Assembly (NCBI RefSeq): GCF_000732925.1
Contig: NZ_CP008953.1
Span: 3,224,001 to 3,288,000 of the forward strand
Length of the DNA stretch: 64,000 nucleotides
Direction of reading: 5' to 3'
Origin: Amycolatopsis japonica
GTDB lineage: Bacteria > Actinomycetota > Actinomycetes > Mycobacteriales > Pseudonocardiaceae
Position numbers and translations under genes: made by a program. Under the pieces are notes generated by a model. It was not told the DNA's origin, made no database searches, and saw only the letters and a program-made list of their open reading frames with translations. Shown in pieces: positions 26,783 through 36,414 of this stretch (position 1 is the first letter of the stretch; each line of letters begins with the position of its first letter).

Positions 26783-27367
26783 TTAGCGGAGCGCTTCGAT
26801 CATCGGGGTCAGGGTGTTCATGGTCGCGGCGAGGTCGGCCTTCGGGTCGGGGGAGTGGGCGAGCCAGACGGCGGCCTCGTTCATCGCGCCGGAAAGTAGG
26901 CGTACCAACGGTTCGACGGGCCGCTTCGCCAGGACGCCCTCGGTCATCAGGCCGGTCAGGGCTTCGGCGAGGTGCCGGGCGGAGGACTCCGCGTCCAGTT
27001 CGCGCCAGTCCTGCCAGCCGACCACCGACGGACCGTCCAGCAGCATGATCTGCTGGGTCTCCGGATCGGTCGCGGCGGCGAGGAACGCGCGGCAGCCGGC
27101 GAGCAGTCCGGCCCACGAGTCCGGCGCGGCGTCCGCGGCCCGCGCGATCTGCTCGCCGACGTCGTGCTGCACGACGCCGAGTACGTGCCGGAACAGCTCC
27201 GCCTTGCTGCTGAAGTGGTGGTAGAGCGCGCCTTTGCTGACGCCGGCGGTCTGCGCGATGGTCTCCAGGCCGACCTTGCCGTACCCGTGCTCGGCGAACA
27301 GCCGCCGGGCGGTGGCGGTCAACGCCTCCATCGTCTCTTCGCGCTGCTGCTGTTTCGTGCGGGCCAT
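26783..27367 (-). CDS. TetR-family transcriptional regulator
   Basis: A 194-residue repressor. The N-terminal helix-turn-helix (LETIAQTAGVSKGALYHHF at about 37-55) is classic TetR; the C-terminal part is a helical ligand and dimer domain. The ATG at 27367 (MARTKQQQ) is used; an upstream ATG would extend the frame over the operator. It is divergent from the VOC gene and two palindromic sites lie between them, so it likely represses both itself and that gene. Ligand unknown. Confidence 0.88.
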   Translation of the reverse strand: MARTKQQQREETMEALTATARRLFAEHGYGKVGLETIAQTAGVSKGALYHHFSSKAELFRHVLGVVQHDVGEQIARAADAAPDSWAGLLAGCRAFLAAATDPETQQIMLLDGPSVVGWQDWRELDAESSARHLAEALTGLMTEGVLAKRPVEPLVRLLSGAMNEAAVWLAHSPDPKADLAATMNTLTPMIEALR

Positions 27368-27382
27368 GCCCGGATCTTGACA

Positions 27383-27431
27383 TACCGACCGTCGGTTGGC
27401 TAACTTCGATAAAACAAACCGACGGTCGGTA
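27383..27431. promoter_or_regulatory. Twin palindromic TetR operator
   Basis: Two 13-base palindromes, ACCGACCGTCGGT and ACCGACGGTCGGT, whose centres are 34 bases apart, together form a 15-bp inverted repeat (27383-27397 and 27417-27431). They flank the AT-rich TTCGATAAAAC between the divergent genes, as expected for two TetR dimers. Confidence 0.8.
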
Positions 27432-27455
27432 TTGTTCACGAGACAAGGCGGCACC

Positions 27456-27875
27456 ATGCGTCTGACCAGCTTCTATCCCGTTCTCATGACCGAGAAGATC
27501 GCCGAGACACGGGACTTCTACCGCGATCACTTCGGCTTCGAGCTCACCTTCGAAGCCGACTGGTACGTCAGCCTGAAACGCGGTGAGTGGGAGCTCGCGA
27601 TCCTCGCCCCGGGGCACGACACCATTCCCGGCGGAGCGGGCAAACCCGTGCAGGGACTGTTGCTGAACTTCGAGGTCGAAGACGTCGACGCCGAGCACCG
27701 GCGGCTGGTCGGGGAGGCCGGGCTGCCCGAGGCGCTTTCCCTGCGCAGCGAGGAGTTCGGGCAGCGGCACTTCATCGTCGCCGACCCCAACGGCGTCCTG
27801 ATCGACGTGATCCAGGAGATCCCGCCGACCGGGGAGTTCGCCGGGCAGTTCACCGACGAGGCGCGCCCGAGCTGA
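27456..27875 (+). CDS. VOC-family (glyoxalase/bleomycin resistance-like) protein
   Basis: A 139-residue protein of the vicinal oxygen chelate fold. The two beta-alpha-beta units are visible ([20 protein letters not shown] and [18 protein letters not shown]), ending [18 protein letters not shown]. Members are dioxygenases, glyoxalases or drug-binding proteins; the substrate cannot be told. The ATG at 27456 has an AAGGCGG ribosome binding site. Its last 26 bases overlap the end of the convergent MFS gene. The divergent TetR gene and shared operator suggest ligand-induced expression. Confidence 0.82.
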   Translation: MRLTSFYPVLMTEKIAETRDFYRDHFGFELTFEADWYVSLKRGEWELAILAPGHDTIPGGAGKPVQGLLLNFEVEDVDAEHRRLVGEAGLPEALSLRSEEFGQRHFIVADPNGVLIDVIQEIPPTGEFAGQFTDEARPS

Positions 27876-29340
27876 CGAGTACGGCCACCAGGAACAGTCC
27901 ACAAGCGACGGCCGCCGACACCTGAAGCCCCGCGGTGCAGGCGGCTTTCGCGGCGTCGAGCAATTCGTCGGCTGAATGCGACGTGAGGCCTGATGCGGCC
28001 GCCTCCGCTTGAGCCGGTCCCGACAGAGCGAGCGCCCGCGCCGGTTCGGGCACGCCGGCCGGGACGGTCAGATGGCCCGCGTACACGGCAGCGGCCACGG
28101 AACCGAACACCGTCGTCCCGAAGCCGGCACCCAGTTCGTAGCCGGTCTTCTCCACCGCCGCGGCGCCGCCGGCCTGGTCCGCCGACGTCGCCGAGAGCAG
28201 GGTGTCGGTGCTCGACGTGAGCGCGAGCGCCATCCCCAGGCCCAGCCCCGTCAGCCCGGCACCCAGCAGCACCGGCGAAGTCAGCGCGGCCGGACCCGCC
28301 GCCGGGACCAGCAACGAGACCGCCGCCACCGCGAACCCGGCCGTCCGGACCCGGGCGTTGCCGAAGCGTCCCAGCAGGGACGGGGTCACGACACTTCCGA
28401 CGGCCGACGCGCCCAATACGAGAAGCAGCCGGCCCGCCGCCGCCGTGGGCGACAGGCCGAGCACCACCTGCAGGTATTGGGCGAACAGCAGGCCGAGCCC
28501 GACGAGTGTGCTCATCACCAACAGCACCCCGCCGACCGCGGCCCGCACGCCGGGCCGCCGGAACAGGGCGAGGTCCAGCAGCGGGGGATCGGTCCGGCGC
28601 TGGCGGCGCAGGAACAGTCCGATGAGGACACATCCGGTCACGCCCGAGGCGACGGCCGTGGTCCAGGCACCCGGATGCCCGACGGCGAAAGCGATCCCGA
28701 GGACACCGCCCGCCGCGAGCGTCGCACTGACCGCGTCCCAAGGCCGCCGCCCGGGTGGGTTCCGGGGAAGCCATCGCAGCGCCAGGACGATCGCCGCGAG
28801 GATCACCGGTGGGTTCAGCAGGAACGTGGCCCGCCAGCCCCACGCCTCGACGAGCACGCCGCCGAGGATCGGTCCGAACACCGATCCGGTGCCCGCGATC
28901 CCGCTGCACACCGCGATCGCCGTCCGACGACGCCGCTGGTCCGGGAACAGTTCGCGGAGCAGCGACATCGTCACCGGCATGATCATCGCGCCGCCGCAGC
29001 CGAGCAGCGCGCGACAGCCCAGCAGCACCGGGACGTTCGGCGCGAACGCGCAGCCGAGCGACGCGATTCCGAACACGACGTACCCGGCGACCAGTACGCG
29101 CCGCCGCCCGTACCGGTCGCCGAGGGTGCCGAACGTCAGCAGCAGCGGCGCGGCGGTCAGCGGGTAGATCGCCACGATCCACACCTGAGCCGCCGCGCCC
29201 GGCCGCAGCTGCCGGACGAGGTCGGGCAACGCGACGTGCAGCACGGTCGCGTCGACCGCCACGAGGAAGAGCCCGGCGCCGAGTACCGCCAAAAGCGGCC
29301 AGGCGCGGTCGACCGCTCGCTCGGCCCGGGCCGTGGTCAC
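27850..29340 (-). CDS. MFS transporter (DHA2-type, 14 helices)
   Basis: A 496-residue major facilitator with about 14 membrane helices, of the EmrB/QacA drug-proton antiporter type. Motif A appears as GDRYGRRRV between helices 2 and 3, and motif C-like [10 protein letters not shown] in helix 5. The GTG start at 29340 overlaps the stop of the polyketide synthase gene (GTGA), so it is the last gene of the FAAL-PKS operon and may export the product or its precursor. An upstream extension of the frame lies inside the synthase gene and is rejected. Confidence 0.88.
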   Translation of the reverse strand: MTTARAERAVDRAWPLLAVLGAGLFLVAVDATVLHVALPDLVRQLRPGAAAQVWIVAIYPLTAAPLLLTFGTLGDRYGRRRVLVAGYVVFGIASLGCAFAPNVPVLLGCRALLGCGGAMIMPVTMSLLRELFPDQRRRRTAIAVCSGIAGTGSVFGPILGGVLVEAWGWRATFLLNPPVILAAIVLALRWLPRNPPGRRPWDAVSATLAAGGVLGIAFAVGHPGAWTTAVASGVTGCVLIGLFLRRQRRTDPPLLDLALFRRPGVRAAVGGVLLVMSTLVGLGLLFAQYLQVVLGLSPTAAAGRLLLVLGASAVGSVVTPSLLGRFGNARVRTAGFAVAAVSLLVPAAGPAALTSPVLLGAGLTGLGLGMALALTSSTDTLLSATSADQAGGAAAVEKTGYELGAGFGTTVFGSVAAAVYAGHLTVPAGVPEPARALALSGPAQAEAAASGLTSHSADELLDAAKAACTAGLQVSAAVACGLFLVAVLVSSGAPRR

Positions 29341-32300
29341 AGGAGTCCCGTCAGATGCCTCGCCACGACATCGACGTGGGGCGGGTCGACCACCGACAGG
29401 TGATGTGCCTCGACCGGCACGATCTCCAGCTCCGGGCACAAGTCCGCCCAGCCCGCCGCGAGATCCGTGCGCGAATACCGGGGTTCCATCGCCAGCCCGG
29501 CCGCGTACTGCTCGGTCGCCCGGTAGAGCACGACGCGCCCGCCGTAGTGACGGGGCGTGCCGCGTTCGGCCGCCAATGTGTCCAAAAAGGACTGACGCTG
29601 GTGCCGGAGGACGCCGGGGCTGAGCAAGCCCGCTTCGGCGACCCGCCGCATGGTCAGCTCGATCTGCTCCTCTTCGGGCAGCGGTGCGAGCTCCTCGTGG
29701 CCGAGCCGCACTTCGCGGCCGTAGGTCCCCTCGACGTATCCGGTGAAGCGCAGGAACCGCCGGGCGGACGACGCCCTCGCATCGAGGTCCGGCTCCGGAA
29801 GCGGGAGCATCGTGTCGATCAGCGCGACGAACTCGACCTCCTCGCCTTCTTCGGCGAGCCGCGCGGCGACGCCGTACGCCAGCGCGCCGCCGAACGACCA
29901 GCCCGCCAGCCGGTACGGCCGGTCGCGACGTTGTTCCCGCACCAACGGCAGCAACTGCTCGACCCGTTCTTCGATGCTGACACCGGGAACGCGTTCGAAC
30001 CCGACGCACGGCACTCCGGTGGGCAGCCGCTCCAGCAACGGCCGGTACACGGTGCACGTGCTGCCGCCGGGGTGGAACAGCAGCAGCGGCGCGACTCCGG
30101 GCTCGCCGGGAGAGAGGACGTGCACCGGCCCTCGTTCTTCTCGCGTGTCGAGGACCGCGCGGGCGACGTCGGCGATGGCCGCGAGCGTGTCGTGCCGACG
30201 GAGTTCGGCGGCGTCGACGGGCGTGGCGAGTTCCGTGCTGAGTCCCTCGGCGAGCAACTCGGCCAGCCGGTCCGGCGCGGCCGTCTCGGTCAGGCGGACG
30301 TGCGTTCCGGCCGCTTCGGTGCCGGTGTGTTCCTGCCACAGGCGCAGCACCAGCCGGTCCGCCGCGTCCCAGGCGCGACCGCGCGACGGCAGCGGTTCCT
30401 CGTTCTCGCGGGGCGCGAGATCGCGGCTGAGATCGGCGAGCGTGGCGCCCCGGAGCACGGCCGCGGAGTCGGGTTCGGTGCCGAACTCCCGGCGGACGGC
30501 CTCGCGGATCCGGTTCGCCATCAGGGAATCCAGGCCGAGTTCCACCAGCGGGACATGGGCGTCGAGGCGGTCGGGACGCAGCCCCATCACGGCGGCGACG
30601 ATCTCGGTGAGCCGGTCGCCTCCGCCGATGCGCACCGGTTCGGGATCCGGCGTGCGGGTCGCGAACGACGGTGCTTCCTCAGTGGAGGTGTACCAGTGCC
30701 GTTCGTGCCGCCACGGCATCGGTGGGACGTCGACCAGCCGGGCCCCGTCGTCCGGATCGGCGGTGGTGATCCGGGTGCCCGCGCAGTAGAGCTCGGCCGC
30801 GGCGGCGCCCAGTGCGCGAACCTCGTCCTGGCCCCGGCGCAGGGTTCCGGTGACGAGCGCGTCGTCGATCCCCTCGGCTTCGAGCGTCCGCGCCACCGAA
30901 CCCCGCAGGATCGGATGCGGCGACACTTCGAGGAACACGCGGTGCCCGTCCGCGGCGGCGGCCGCCACGGCCTGCCGGAACCGCACCGGACGCCGCAGAT
31001 GCGCGGCCCAGTACCCGGCGTCGAAGTCCGGTAGCTCCCGCGGATCGGCCAGCACCGTGTCGTACCAAGGCACCGTCGGACGACGGCCGCCCAGTTCGAC
31101 GAGCGCCTCCCGGAGCGCGGGCAGTACCGGGTCGACACGGGCGGAATGCCCGGCGACCTCGACCGGCAGCCGGCGTGCCCGCAGCCCGGCGGCTTCGAGC
31201 TCCGCGACCAGGAGATCGAGCACGGTCGCGTCCCCGGCCACGGTCAGCTGCCCCGGCGCGGATTCGACGGCGAGCTCGATGTCCGGGTACAGGTCCAGCT
31301 CTTCCGGCGCCAGTTCGACCGCCGCCATCGCGCCGCCGGGCCCGATGGTGCCCAGGAGCCGGGCTCTGGTCGCGACCAGGTGGACGGCCTCGTCGGGGGT
31401 GAGCACGCCGCTCACCACGGCGGCCGCCGCGGAGCCGAGGGAGTGCCCGACGACGGCCGCGGGCCGGACGCCGAGCGCCTCCCACTGGGCGGCGAGCGCG
31501 ATCTGTGTGCCGAAGATGGCCGTCTGGGTTTCGGGCAGGGACAAGGGATCCCCGCTGGTGAGCAGGGCGCGCAGCGAGCGGCCGGTGTGCTCGGTGAACA
31601 GGTCGTGGAGCTTGTCGACCTGTGCGGCGAACGCGGGTTCGGCGGCCAGCAGTCCCTGCCCCATGCCAGGCCACTGCGAGCCGTGACCGGAGAACACGAA
31701 CACCGGGCCGTCGGTGCTCCGGGCGGTGCCGGTGACCGCGCCCGCGGGCAGCGGATCGGCGCCGGAACCGACGGCGCGCAGCAGCCCGGCCAGCTCGGCC
31801 GTGTCCCCGGCGACGACGGCGGCGCGGTGCGGACCGCCGTTGTCGCGGCGGGCGAGCGTATGGGTGACGTCGGCGAGGGAAAGCGACGGCGTGGCTTCCA
31901 GCCAGTTCGCCAGCTGCGTCGCGCGTTCGGTGAGACGGTCGTGGGTGCGGGCGGACAGCAGTCCGATGCGGATGTCGCCGCGGTCCGGGACCGGCTCCGG
32001 CGGCGGCGCCTGTTCGACGACGACGTGCGCGTTGGTCCCGCCGAAACCGAACGCGGACACGCCCGCCGTGGCCCGCCCGGACCGGCGCGGCCACGGCGTC
32101 GGTTCGGTCACCACCTTCAGACGCAGGTCGTCGAACGGGATGTGCGGGTTGGGCGCGGTGAAGTGCAGCTGAGGCGGCAATTCGTCCCGCGTCATCGCGA
32201 GGACGACCTTGATCAGCCCGGCGATCCCCGCGGCCGCCTCGGCATGCGCGATGTTCGTCTTCACCGAGCCGATCAGCAGCGGTGCGTCGGCGGGGCGGTC

Positions 32301-33536
32301 CTTGCCGAGCACGGCTCCGAGCGAGCGGGCCTCGATCGGGTCGCCGAGCAACGTGCCGGTGCCGTGCGCCTCGACGTAGTCCACAGTGGACGGATCGAGC
32401 CGGGCGCCGTGGTACGCCGTGCGCAGCATGTCCTGCTGTGCGACGGGATTCGGCGCCGCCATGCCCTGTGACCGGCCGTCGGAGTTGACCGCGGTGGAGC
32501 GGATCACCGCCAGCACCCGGTCTCCGTCGTATTCGGCGTCCGCCAGCCGTTTGAGCACGACGACACCGCAGCCCTCGGCACGCGCGATGCCGTCCGCGTC
32601 CGCGGCGAACGTCTTGCACCGGCCGTTCGCGGCAAGCAGCCCCGCCGCGGCGAACGCGGCCGTCGGTCCGGGCAGCAGCATGAGGTTCACCCCGCCCGCC
32701 AAGGCCAGATCCGCCTCGCCGTCGCGAAGCGCACGCACCGCGTGGTGCACCGCGACCAGCGACGAGGAGCAGGCGGTGTCCACCGCCATACTCGGCCCGC
32801 GCAGGTCGTAGACGTAGGAGAGCCGGTTGGCCGCGATGCTCCCGGCCGCGCCGGTGGCGGTCCACAGATCCACGCCGCCGCCCGTCATCGTGAGGTGGCC
32901 GTAGTCGTGGGTCGAGATCCCGGTGAACACGCCGGTCCGGCTGCCGCGCAGGGAAGCAGGGGCGATCCCGGCGTGTTCCAGCGCGGCCCACGCGACTTCC
33001 AGGAGCATCCGCTGTTGCGGGTCCATTGTGGACGCTTCACGGGGGGTGATGCCGAAGTGGTCCGCGTCGAACCCGGCCACGTCGTCGAGGAATCCGCCGA
33101 CGATCGGTGCCGCGTCGGCGCTCCACCGGCCCGGCGGTGCGGTCCGGACGGCGTCCCGGCCACTGCGCAGCAGCTCCCAGAACTCGTCGAGTCCGTCCGC
33201 GCCCGGCCAGCGGCAGCCGAGGCCGACGACGGCGATCGGATCGGTCCGGCGACGGTCGGTGCCCGCCGGTTCGGGTTCGGGGTCGGTGCCGCCGGTGAGC
33301 GAGCAGGCCAGATGGTCGATGGTCGGGCTCTCCCACAGCAGGGTGGCCGGGAGCGGGGTGCCGAGCAGGTCTTCGAGATCGGCGGCGATACCGACGGCCT
33401 GGCGGGAGGACAGGCCGTAGTCGCTGAGCGGGCGGTCGGCTTCGAGCCGGGCCGCGTCGACGCCGGTGTGCCCGGCGACGGTGTCCAGCAGCCAGCGGCG
33501 CAGCGTGGGGGTGTCGAACGACGACGGGTTTCTCAT
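29337..33536 (-). CDS. Pks13-like condensing polyketide synthase (ACP-KS-AT-ACP-TE)
   Basis: A 1399-residue synthase with the domain order of mycobacterial Pks13. ACP1 is at about 10-80 (GLSS, Ser44). KS spans about 98-510 with Cys256 (DTACSSS), His391 and His431. AT spans about 612-905 with GHSLG (Ser699) and VAGHS at 794-798. ACP2 is at about 972-1040 (GLDSL, Ser1004). TE spans about 1148-1399, with FHPGGST, GWSFGG (Ser1214), Asp1241 and His1378/1379; its GFERVPGVSIEERV stretch is strongly Pks13-like. No KR, DH or ER. Pks13 is about 1730 residues; this one lacks most of its linkers. Predicted to join two acyl chains and pass the beta-keto product to an acceptor through the TE. ATGA overlap with the FAAL gene. 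Confidence 0.9.
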   Translation of the reverse strand: MRNPSSFDTPTLRRWLLDTVAGHTGVDAARLEADRPLSDYGLSSRQAVGIAADLEDLLGTPLPATLLWESPTIDHLACSLTGGTDPEPEPAGTDRRRTDPIAVVGLGCRWPGADGLDEFWELLRSGRDAVRTAPPGRWSADAAPIVGGFLDDVAGFDADHFGITPREASTMDPQQRMLLEVAWAALEHAGIAPASLRGSRTGVFTGISTHDYGHLTMTGGGVDLWTATGAAGSIAANRLSYVYDLRGPSMAVDTACSSSLVAVHHAVRALRDGEADLALAGGVNLMLLPGPTAAFAAAGLLAANGRCKTFAADADGIARAEGCGVVVLKRLADAEYDGDRVLAVIRSTAVNSDGRSQGMAAPNPVAQQDMLRTAYHGARLDPSTVDYVEAHGTGTLLGDPIEARSLGAVLGKDRPADAPLLIGSVKTNIAHAEAAAGIAGLIKVVLAMTRDELPPQLHFTAPNPHIPFDDLRLKVVTEPTPWPRRSGRATAGVSAFGFGGTNAHVVVEQAPPPEPVPDRGDIRIGLLSARTHDRLTERATQLANWLEATPSLSLADVTHTLARRDNGGPHRAAVVAGDTAELAGLLRAVGSGADPLPAGAVTGTARSTDGPVFVFSGHGSQWPGMGQGLLAAEPAFAAQVDKLHDLFTEHTGRSLRALLTSGDPLSLPETQTAIFGTQIALAAQWEALGVRPAAVVGHSLGSAAAAVVSGVLTPDEAVHLVATRARLLGTIGPGGAMAAVELAPEELDLYPDIELAVESAPGQLTVAGDATVLDLLVAELEAAGLRARRLPVEVAGHSARVDPVLPALREALVELGGRRPTVPWYDTVLADPRELPDFDAGYWAAHLRRPVRFRQAVAAAAADGHRVFLEVSPHPILRGSVARTLEAEGIDDALVTGTLRRGQDEVRALGAAAAELYCAGTRITTADPDDGARLVDVPPMPWRHERHWYTSTEEAPSFATRTPDPEPVRIGGGDRLTEIVAAVMGLRPDRLDAHVPLVELGLDSLMANRIREAVRREFGTEPDSAAVLRGATLADLSRDLAPRENEEPLPSRGRAWDAADRLVLRLWQEHTGTEAAGTHVRLTETAAPDRLAELLAEGLSTELATPVDAAELRRHDTLAAIADVARAVLDTREERGPVHVLSPGEPGVAPLLLFHPGGSTCTVYRPLLERLPTGVPCVGFERVPGVSIEERVEQLLPLVREQRRDRPYRLAGWSFGGALAYGVAARLAEEGEEVEFVALIDTMLPLPEPDLDARASSARRFLRFTGYVEGTYGREVRLGHEELAPLPEEEQIELTMRRVAEAGLLSPGVLRHQRQSFLDTLAAERGTPRHYGGRVVLYRATEQYAAGLAMEPRYSRTDLAAGWADLCPELEIVPVEAHHLSVVDPPHVDVVARHLTGLL

Positions 33537-35269
33537 CGCACCAAGGCCTTTCCGTAATCGCCGGCGAGGTAACGGTCGCGGCAGGCGCTCCGCGCGATCT
33601 TGCCGCTGGAGGTCCGCGGGACCAGGCCCGCCGGGACGAGCACGACGTCGCGCAGCGCGAGGCCGTGCGCGTCGGAAACGAGCCGCCGGATCGCCACGGC
33701 GAGCGCCCGCTCGTCCTCGGTGGTCAGCGCGCTGTGACCGCGGTGCTCGGCGACGACGACCGCGGCTTCGGTGTCGGTGCCTTCGACGGCGAACGCGGCG
33801 ACACTGCCGGGGCGGATGTCACGGTCGGCCGAGGCCGCCGTCGCTTCGACGTCCTGCGGGTAGTGGTTGCGGCCGTCGACGATGAGCAGATCCTTGATCC
33901 GGCCCGCGATGTAGACCTCGCCGTCGTACCGGACGCCGAGGTCACCGGTGCGCAACCAAGGGCCGGTCGGCAGTTCCCCGTGGTCGCCGGTCAGCCTGGC
34001 GCCGAAGGTTTCGGTGCTCTCCAAGGGTTTCTGCCAGTAGCCGGTGCCGACGTTGGGGCCGTGGACCCAGATCTCGCCGATCGAACCGTCCTTCAGCGCG
34101 ACGCCGGTTTCGGGATCGACCAGCGCGACTCGCTGACCCACCGGGACACCGCAGGCGACCAGCTTGAGCCCGTCGTCCGACGGTCGTGCCGTTCCGGCGC
34201 CCAGTGCGGCGCGGTCGAACGTGGTGACCCGAGGTGGAACGCCGGGACCGGTGGTGACGAACACGGTCGCCTCGGCCAGCCCGTACGCGGGCCTGGTCTT
34301 GTCCGGGGTGTACCCGACTTCGGCGAAGGTTTCATGGAACCGGTCGAGCACGCCGGGGTTGATCGGCTCGGCGCCGTTGACGATCGCGGCGACACGGTCG
34401 AGACGGAGCTTGGCGCGATCCTCCTCGCGGACCCGGCTCGCGGCGTAGTGGAAGGCGAAGTTCGGGGCGGCGCTCCAGCTCCCGTTGTGGTCGCCGAGCA
34501 GTTCCAGCCAGCGCACCGGACGCTCGATGAAGGCCAGCGGATCCATCAGCACCGATCGCATGCCCATCGCCAACGGTGTGATCAAACCGAGGACGAGGCC
34601 CATGTCGTGGAACAGCGGCAGCCACGACACTGTGGTCCCCGTCGGTGCGATCCCGAGCCCGTGCACCGCCTGGCGGACGTTGGCGAGCACGTTCTCGTGG
34701 GTCAGCACCACACCGGCCGGGCTGCGCGTCGAACCGGAGGTGTATTGCAGGTACGCCACGTCGTCCGGCGCCGGGGCCGGGGCGGGCCAGGCGCGGACGG
34801 GCCCCGCCTTGTCGGCCGCGACGACCGTGACGTGCTCGCCGCCGGGCAGGCCGGCGAGGAACTCGCGGACGGCGTCCTCGGCCGCGGCGGTGGTGATCAC
34901 CGCGGTGGGAGAGCAGTCGGTCAGCACCGCGGCGAGCCGCCCGGCGTGCCCGGGCAGGCCGGGATCGAACAGCGGCACGGCGATCGCGCCCGCGGTGATC
35001 GCGCCGAGGAAGGCGACGACGTAATCGGCGCTCTGCGGGCACAGGATCGCCACCCGGTCACCGGTCCGGACGGGCAGCGCGCTCGCGACGGCGTCGACGC
35101 GGTCCTTGAGTTGTTTCCACGTCAGCGTCCGCCGTCGCCCGGCGCGATCGGTCGCGAAGTCGGTGAAGGTGACCGCAGGCCGGTCGCCGTCGGTGTCCGC
35201 CCAGTGCCGGAGGCAGTCGGGGAGGGTGGGGCCGGCCGTGGCGGGCAGGTTTTCGGGGGCCAGGGACAT
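33533..35269 (-). CDS. FadD32-like long-chain fatty acyl-AMP ligase (FAAL)
   Basis: A 578-residue adenylate-forming enzyme predicted to activate a long fatty acid as acyl-AMP and load it on the N-terminal ACP of the adjacent synthase. The P-loop YTSGSTRSPAGVVLTH is at 176-191, followed by LPLFHDMGL (217-225), PNFAFHYA, NGAEPI and the C-terminal YIAGRIKDLLIV, all in the style of FadD32. FadD32 has about 637 residues. The ATG at 35269 has GAGGAGA seven to eight bases before it. The gene is between the exported-protein gene (38-base gap) and the synthase gene (ATGA overlap). Confidence 0.9.
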   Translation of the reverse strand: MSLAPENLPATAGPTLPDCLRHWADTDGDRPAVTFTDFATDRAGRRRTLTWKQLKDRVDAVASALPVRTGDRVAILCPQSADYVVAFLGAITAGAIAVPLFDPGLPGHAGRLAAVLTDCSPTAVITTAAAEDAVREFLAGLPGGEHVTVVAADKAGPVRAWPAPAPAPDDVAYLQYTSGSTRSPAGVVLTHENVLANVRQAVHGLGIAPTGTTVSWLPLFHDMGLVLGLITPLAMGMRSVLMDPLAFIERPVRWLELLGDHNGSWSAAPNFAFHYAASRVREEDRAKLRLDRVAAIVNGAEPINPGVLDRFHETFAEVGYTPDKTRPAYGLAEATVFVTTGPGVPPRVTTFDRAALGAGTARPSDDGLKLVACGVPVGQRVALVDPETGVALKDGSIGEIWVHGPNVGTGYWQKPLESTETFGARLTGDHGELPTGPWLRTGDLGVRYDGEVYIAGRIKDLLIVDGRNHYPQDVEATAASADRDIRPGSVAAFAVEGTDTEAAVVVAEHRGHSALTTEDERALAVAIRRLVSDAHGLALRDVVLVPAGLVPRTSSGKIARSACRDRYLAGDYGKALVR

Positions 35270-35307
35270 GACGTCTCCTCGGGGGATCGGCGGGTGGTGC
35301 GGGGGAT

Positions 35308-35967
35308 TCAGCGGCCGAGCGGACCGGCGGCGTGCCGCCAGGCGTCGACGGCGAGCGCGTCGAGGTCGAGGCCGGTGGTCCCGGCGTCACGAAGCACGAC
35401 CAGCACGTCGTCGGCGGCGATGGCGACGGTGCGCAGACGCAGTTCCGGCAGCTCGGGGGGCTGTCCGGGGAGCGTCAGGAGTTGTTCGTAGGAAAGGGTT
35501 TTCGCGCCCGGAACGACGGGAGCCGGGTGGACGGTGACGGTCGACACCGCGGTACCGGCCGCGTCGTCGACCGTCACCTTCGAGCACCGCCCGGCCTGCG
35601 CGGCCCAGGCCGCCAGATCGGGTGGGTTCGTCATACGGGCGACCAGTTCGGAGACCTGGCCGCCGGGGACGGCGGACTGGAAGCCCTGGCCGGCGGCGCC
35701 GTCGCCGACCAGCCTGCCGTGGACGACGTCTTCGCAACCGCCGACGTCGACCCTGCTCCGCCCACGGTCCGGGGTGGACAGTGCCGAGGCCACGTCGAAA
35801 CCGTCGCGCGCGGACGCGTGCGGGACGGTTCCCGGTGGCAGCAGGGCGGCCTCCGGAACGGTGAGCGGAGGCGGTGCGGGCGCGGCCTGAATCGATTCTC
35901 CGGGCGTGCCGGAAATGGTCGCGACCGCGGCGGCGGACACGACGAGTGCGCGAATTCGGGCAGCCAT
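35308..35967 (-). CDS. Exported protein of unknown function at the head of the FAAL-PKS operon
   Basis: A 219-residue exported protein: a signal peptide (about 1-29, ending near IQAAPAP) and then a compact domain with two Cys residues (VDVGGCEDVV and AGRCSKVTVDD). It is not recognised, though the size and Cys spacing recall the extracytoplasmic sensor-type domains of actinobacteria. It is the first gene of the operon that holds FAAL, PKS and exporter genes, so it may act on or carry the lipid outside the membrane (inference). Confidence 0.6.
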   Translation of the reverse strand: MAARIRALVVSAAAVATISGTPGESIQAAPAPPPLTVPEAALLPPGTVPHASARDGFDVASALSTPDRGRSRVDVGGCEDVVHGRLVGDGAAGQGFQSAVPGGQVSELVARMTNPPDLAAWAAQAGRCSKVTVDDAAGTAVSTVTVHPAPVVPGAKTLSYEQLLTLPGQPPELPELRLRTVAIAADDVLVVLRDAGTTGLDLDALAVDAWRHAAGPLGR

Positions 35968-36414
35968 GAATAGCCCTTTCGGAAGGGTCCGTGGGGAGGT
36001 GTGGTCCCTTCGGTGGGACGCGGGCGCCGGGGTCGCGTCGGGGAACGCCGAACCCGGGCGGCACGACGAAGGCTACGACGGGAAATCGAATACCGGAAGG
36101 CATCAAGAGAACGTAAATGTCCTTCGTGTACAGGACGTGACCTGCGTTTTCCGGACTTTTCGCTGGTGTGCGAGCTGATCTGGTACTCCCGTGCCACAGT
36201 CGCTCACCGTCTGTGAGTGATGGGTCACCCGACTGGGGGAGGTCGATGGTTTTCTTGTTTCCCTGGCATTCATATTGTCCTCCCGGATTGTGGGCAGGAC
36301 AATTGCGCGGAAGCGGCCCGTCCGCTTAACGTGTCGCCACCTCTGATTTTCTTTCTCGGGTAATCGCCGTCACATTTTCGAATTCTGTCGAACGACCGGG
36401 ACAAAGGATTACGT
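35968..36414. promoter_or_regulatory. Divergent control region of the lipid gene cluster
   Basis: 447 bases separate the two divergent operons and contain no credible gene. It is more AT-rich than its surroundings (36245-36410). A hairpin with one wobble pair lies at 36200-36220 (TCGCTCAC/GTGAGTGA). AAAGGA precedes the plus-strand ATG by six to seven bases. Promoters for both operons must lie here. Confidence 0.5.

Noticed and set aside
29341..30339. N-terminal extension of the MFS frame of about 330 codons
   Set aside because: It is another frame of the thioesterase part of the Pks13-like gene. The GTG at 29340 that overlaps the stop is the natural start.
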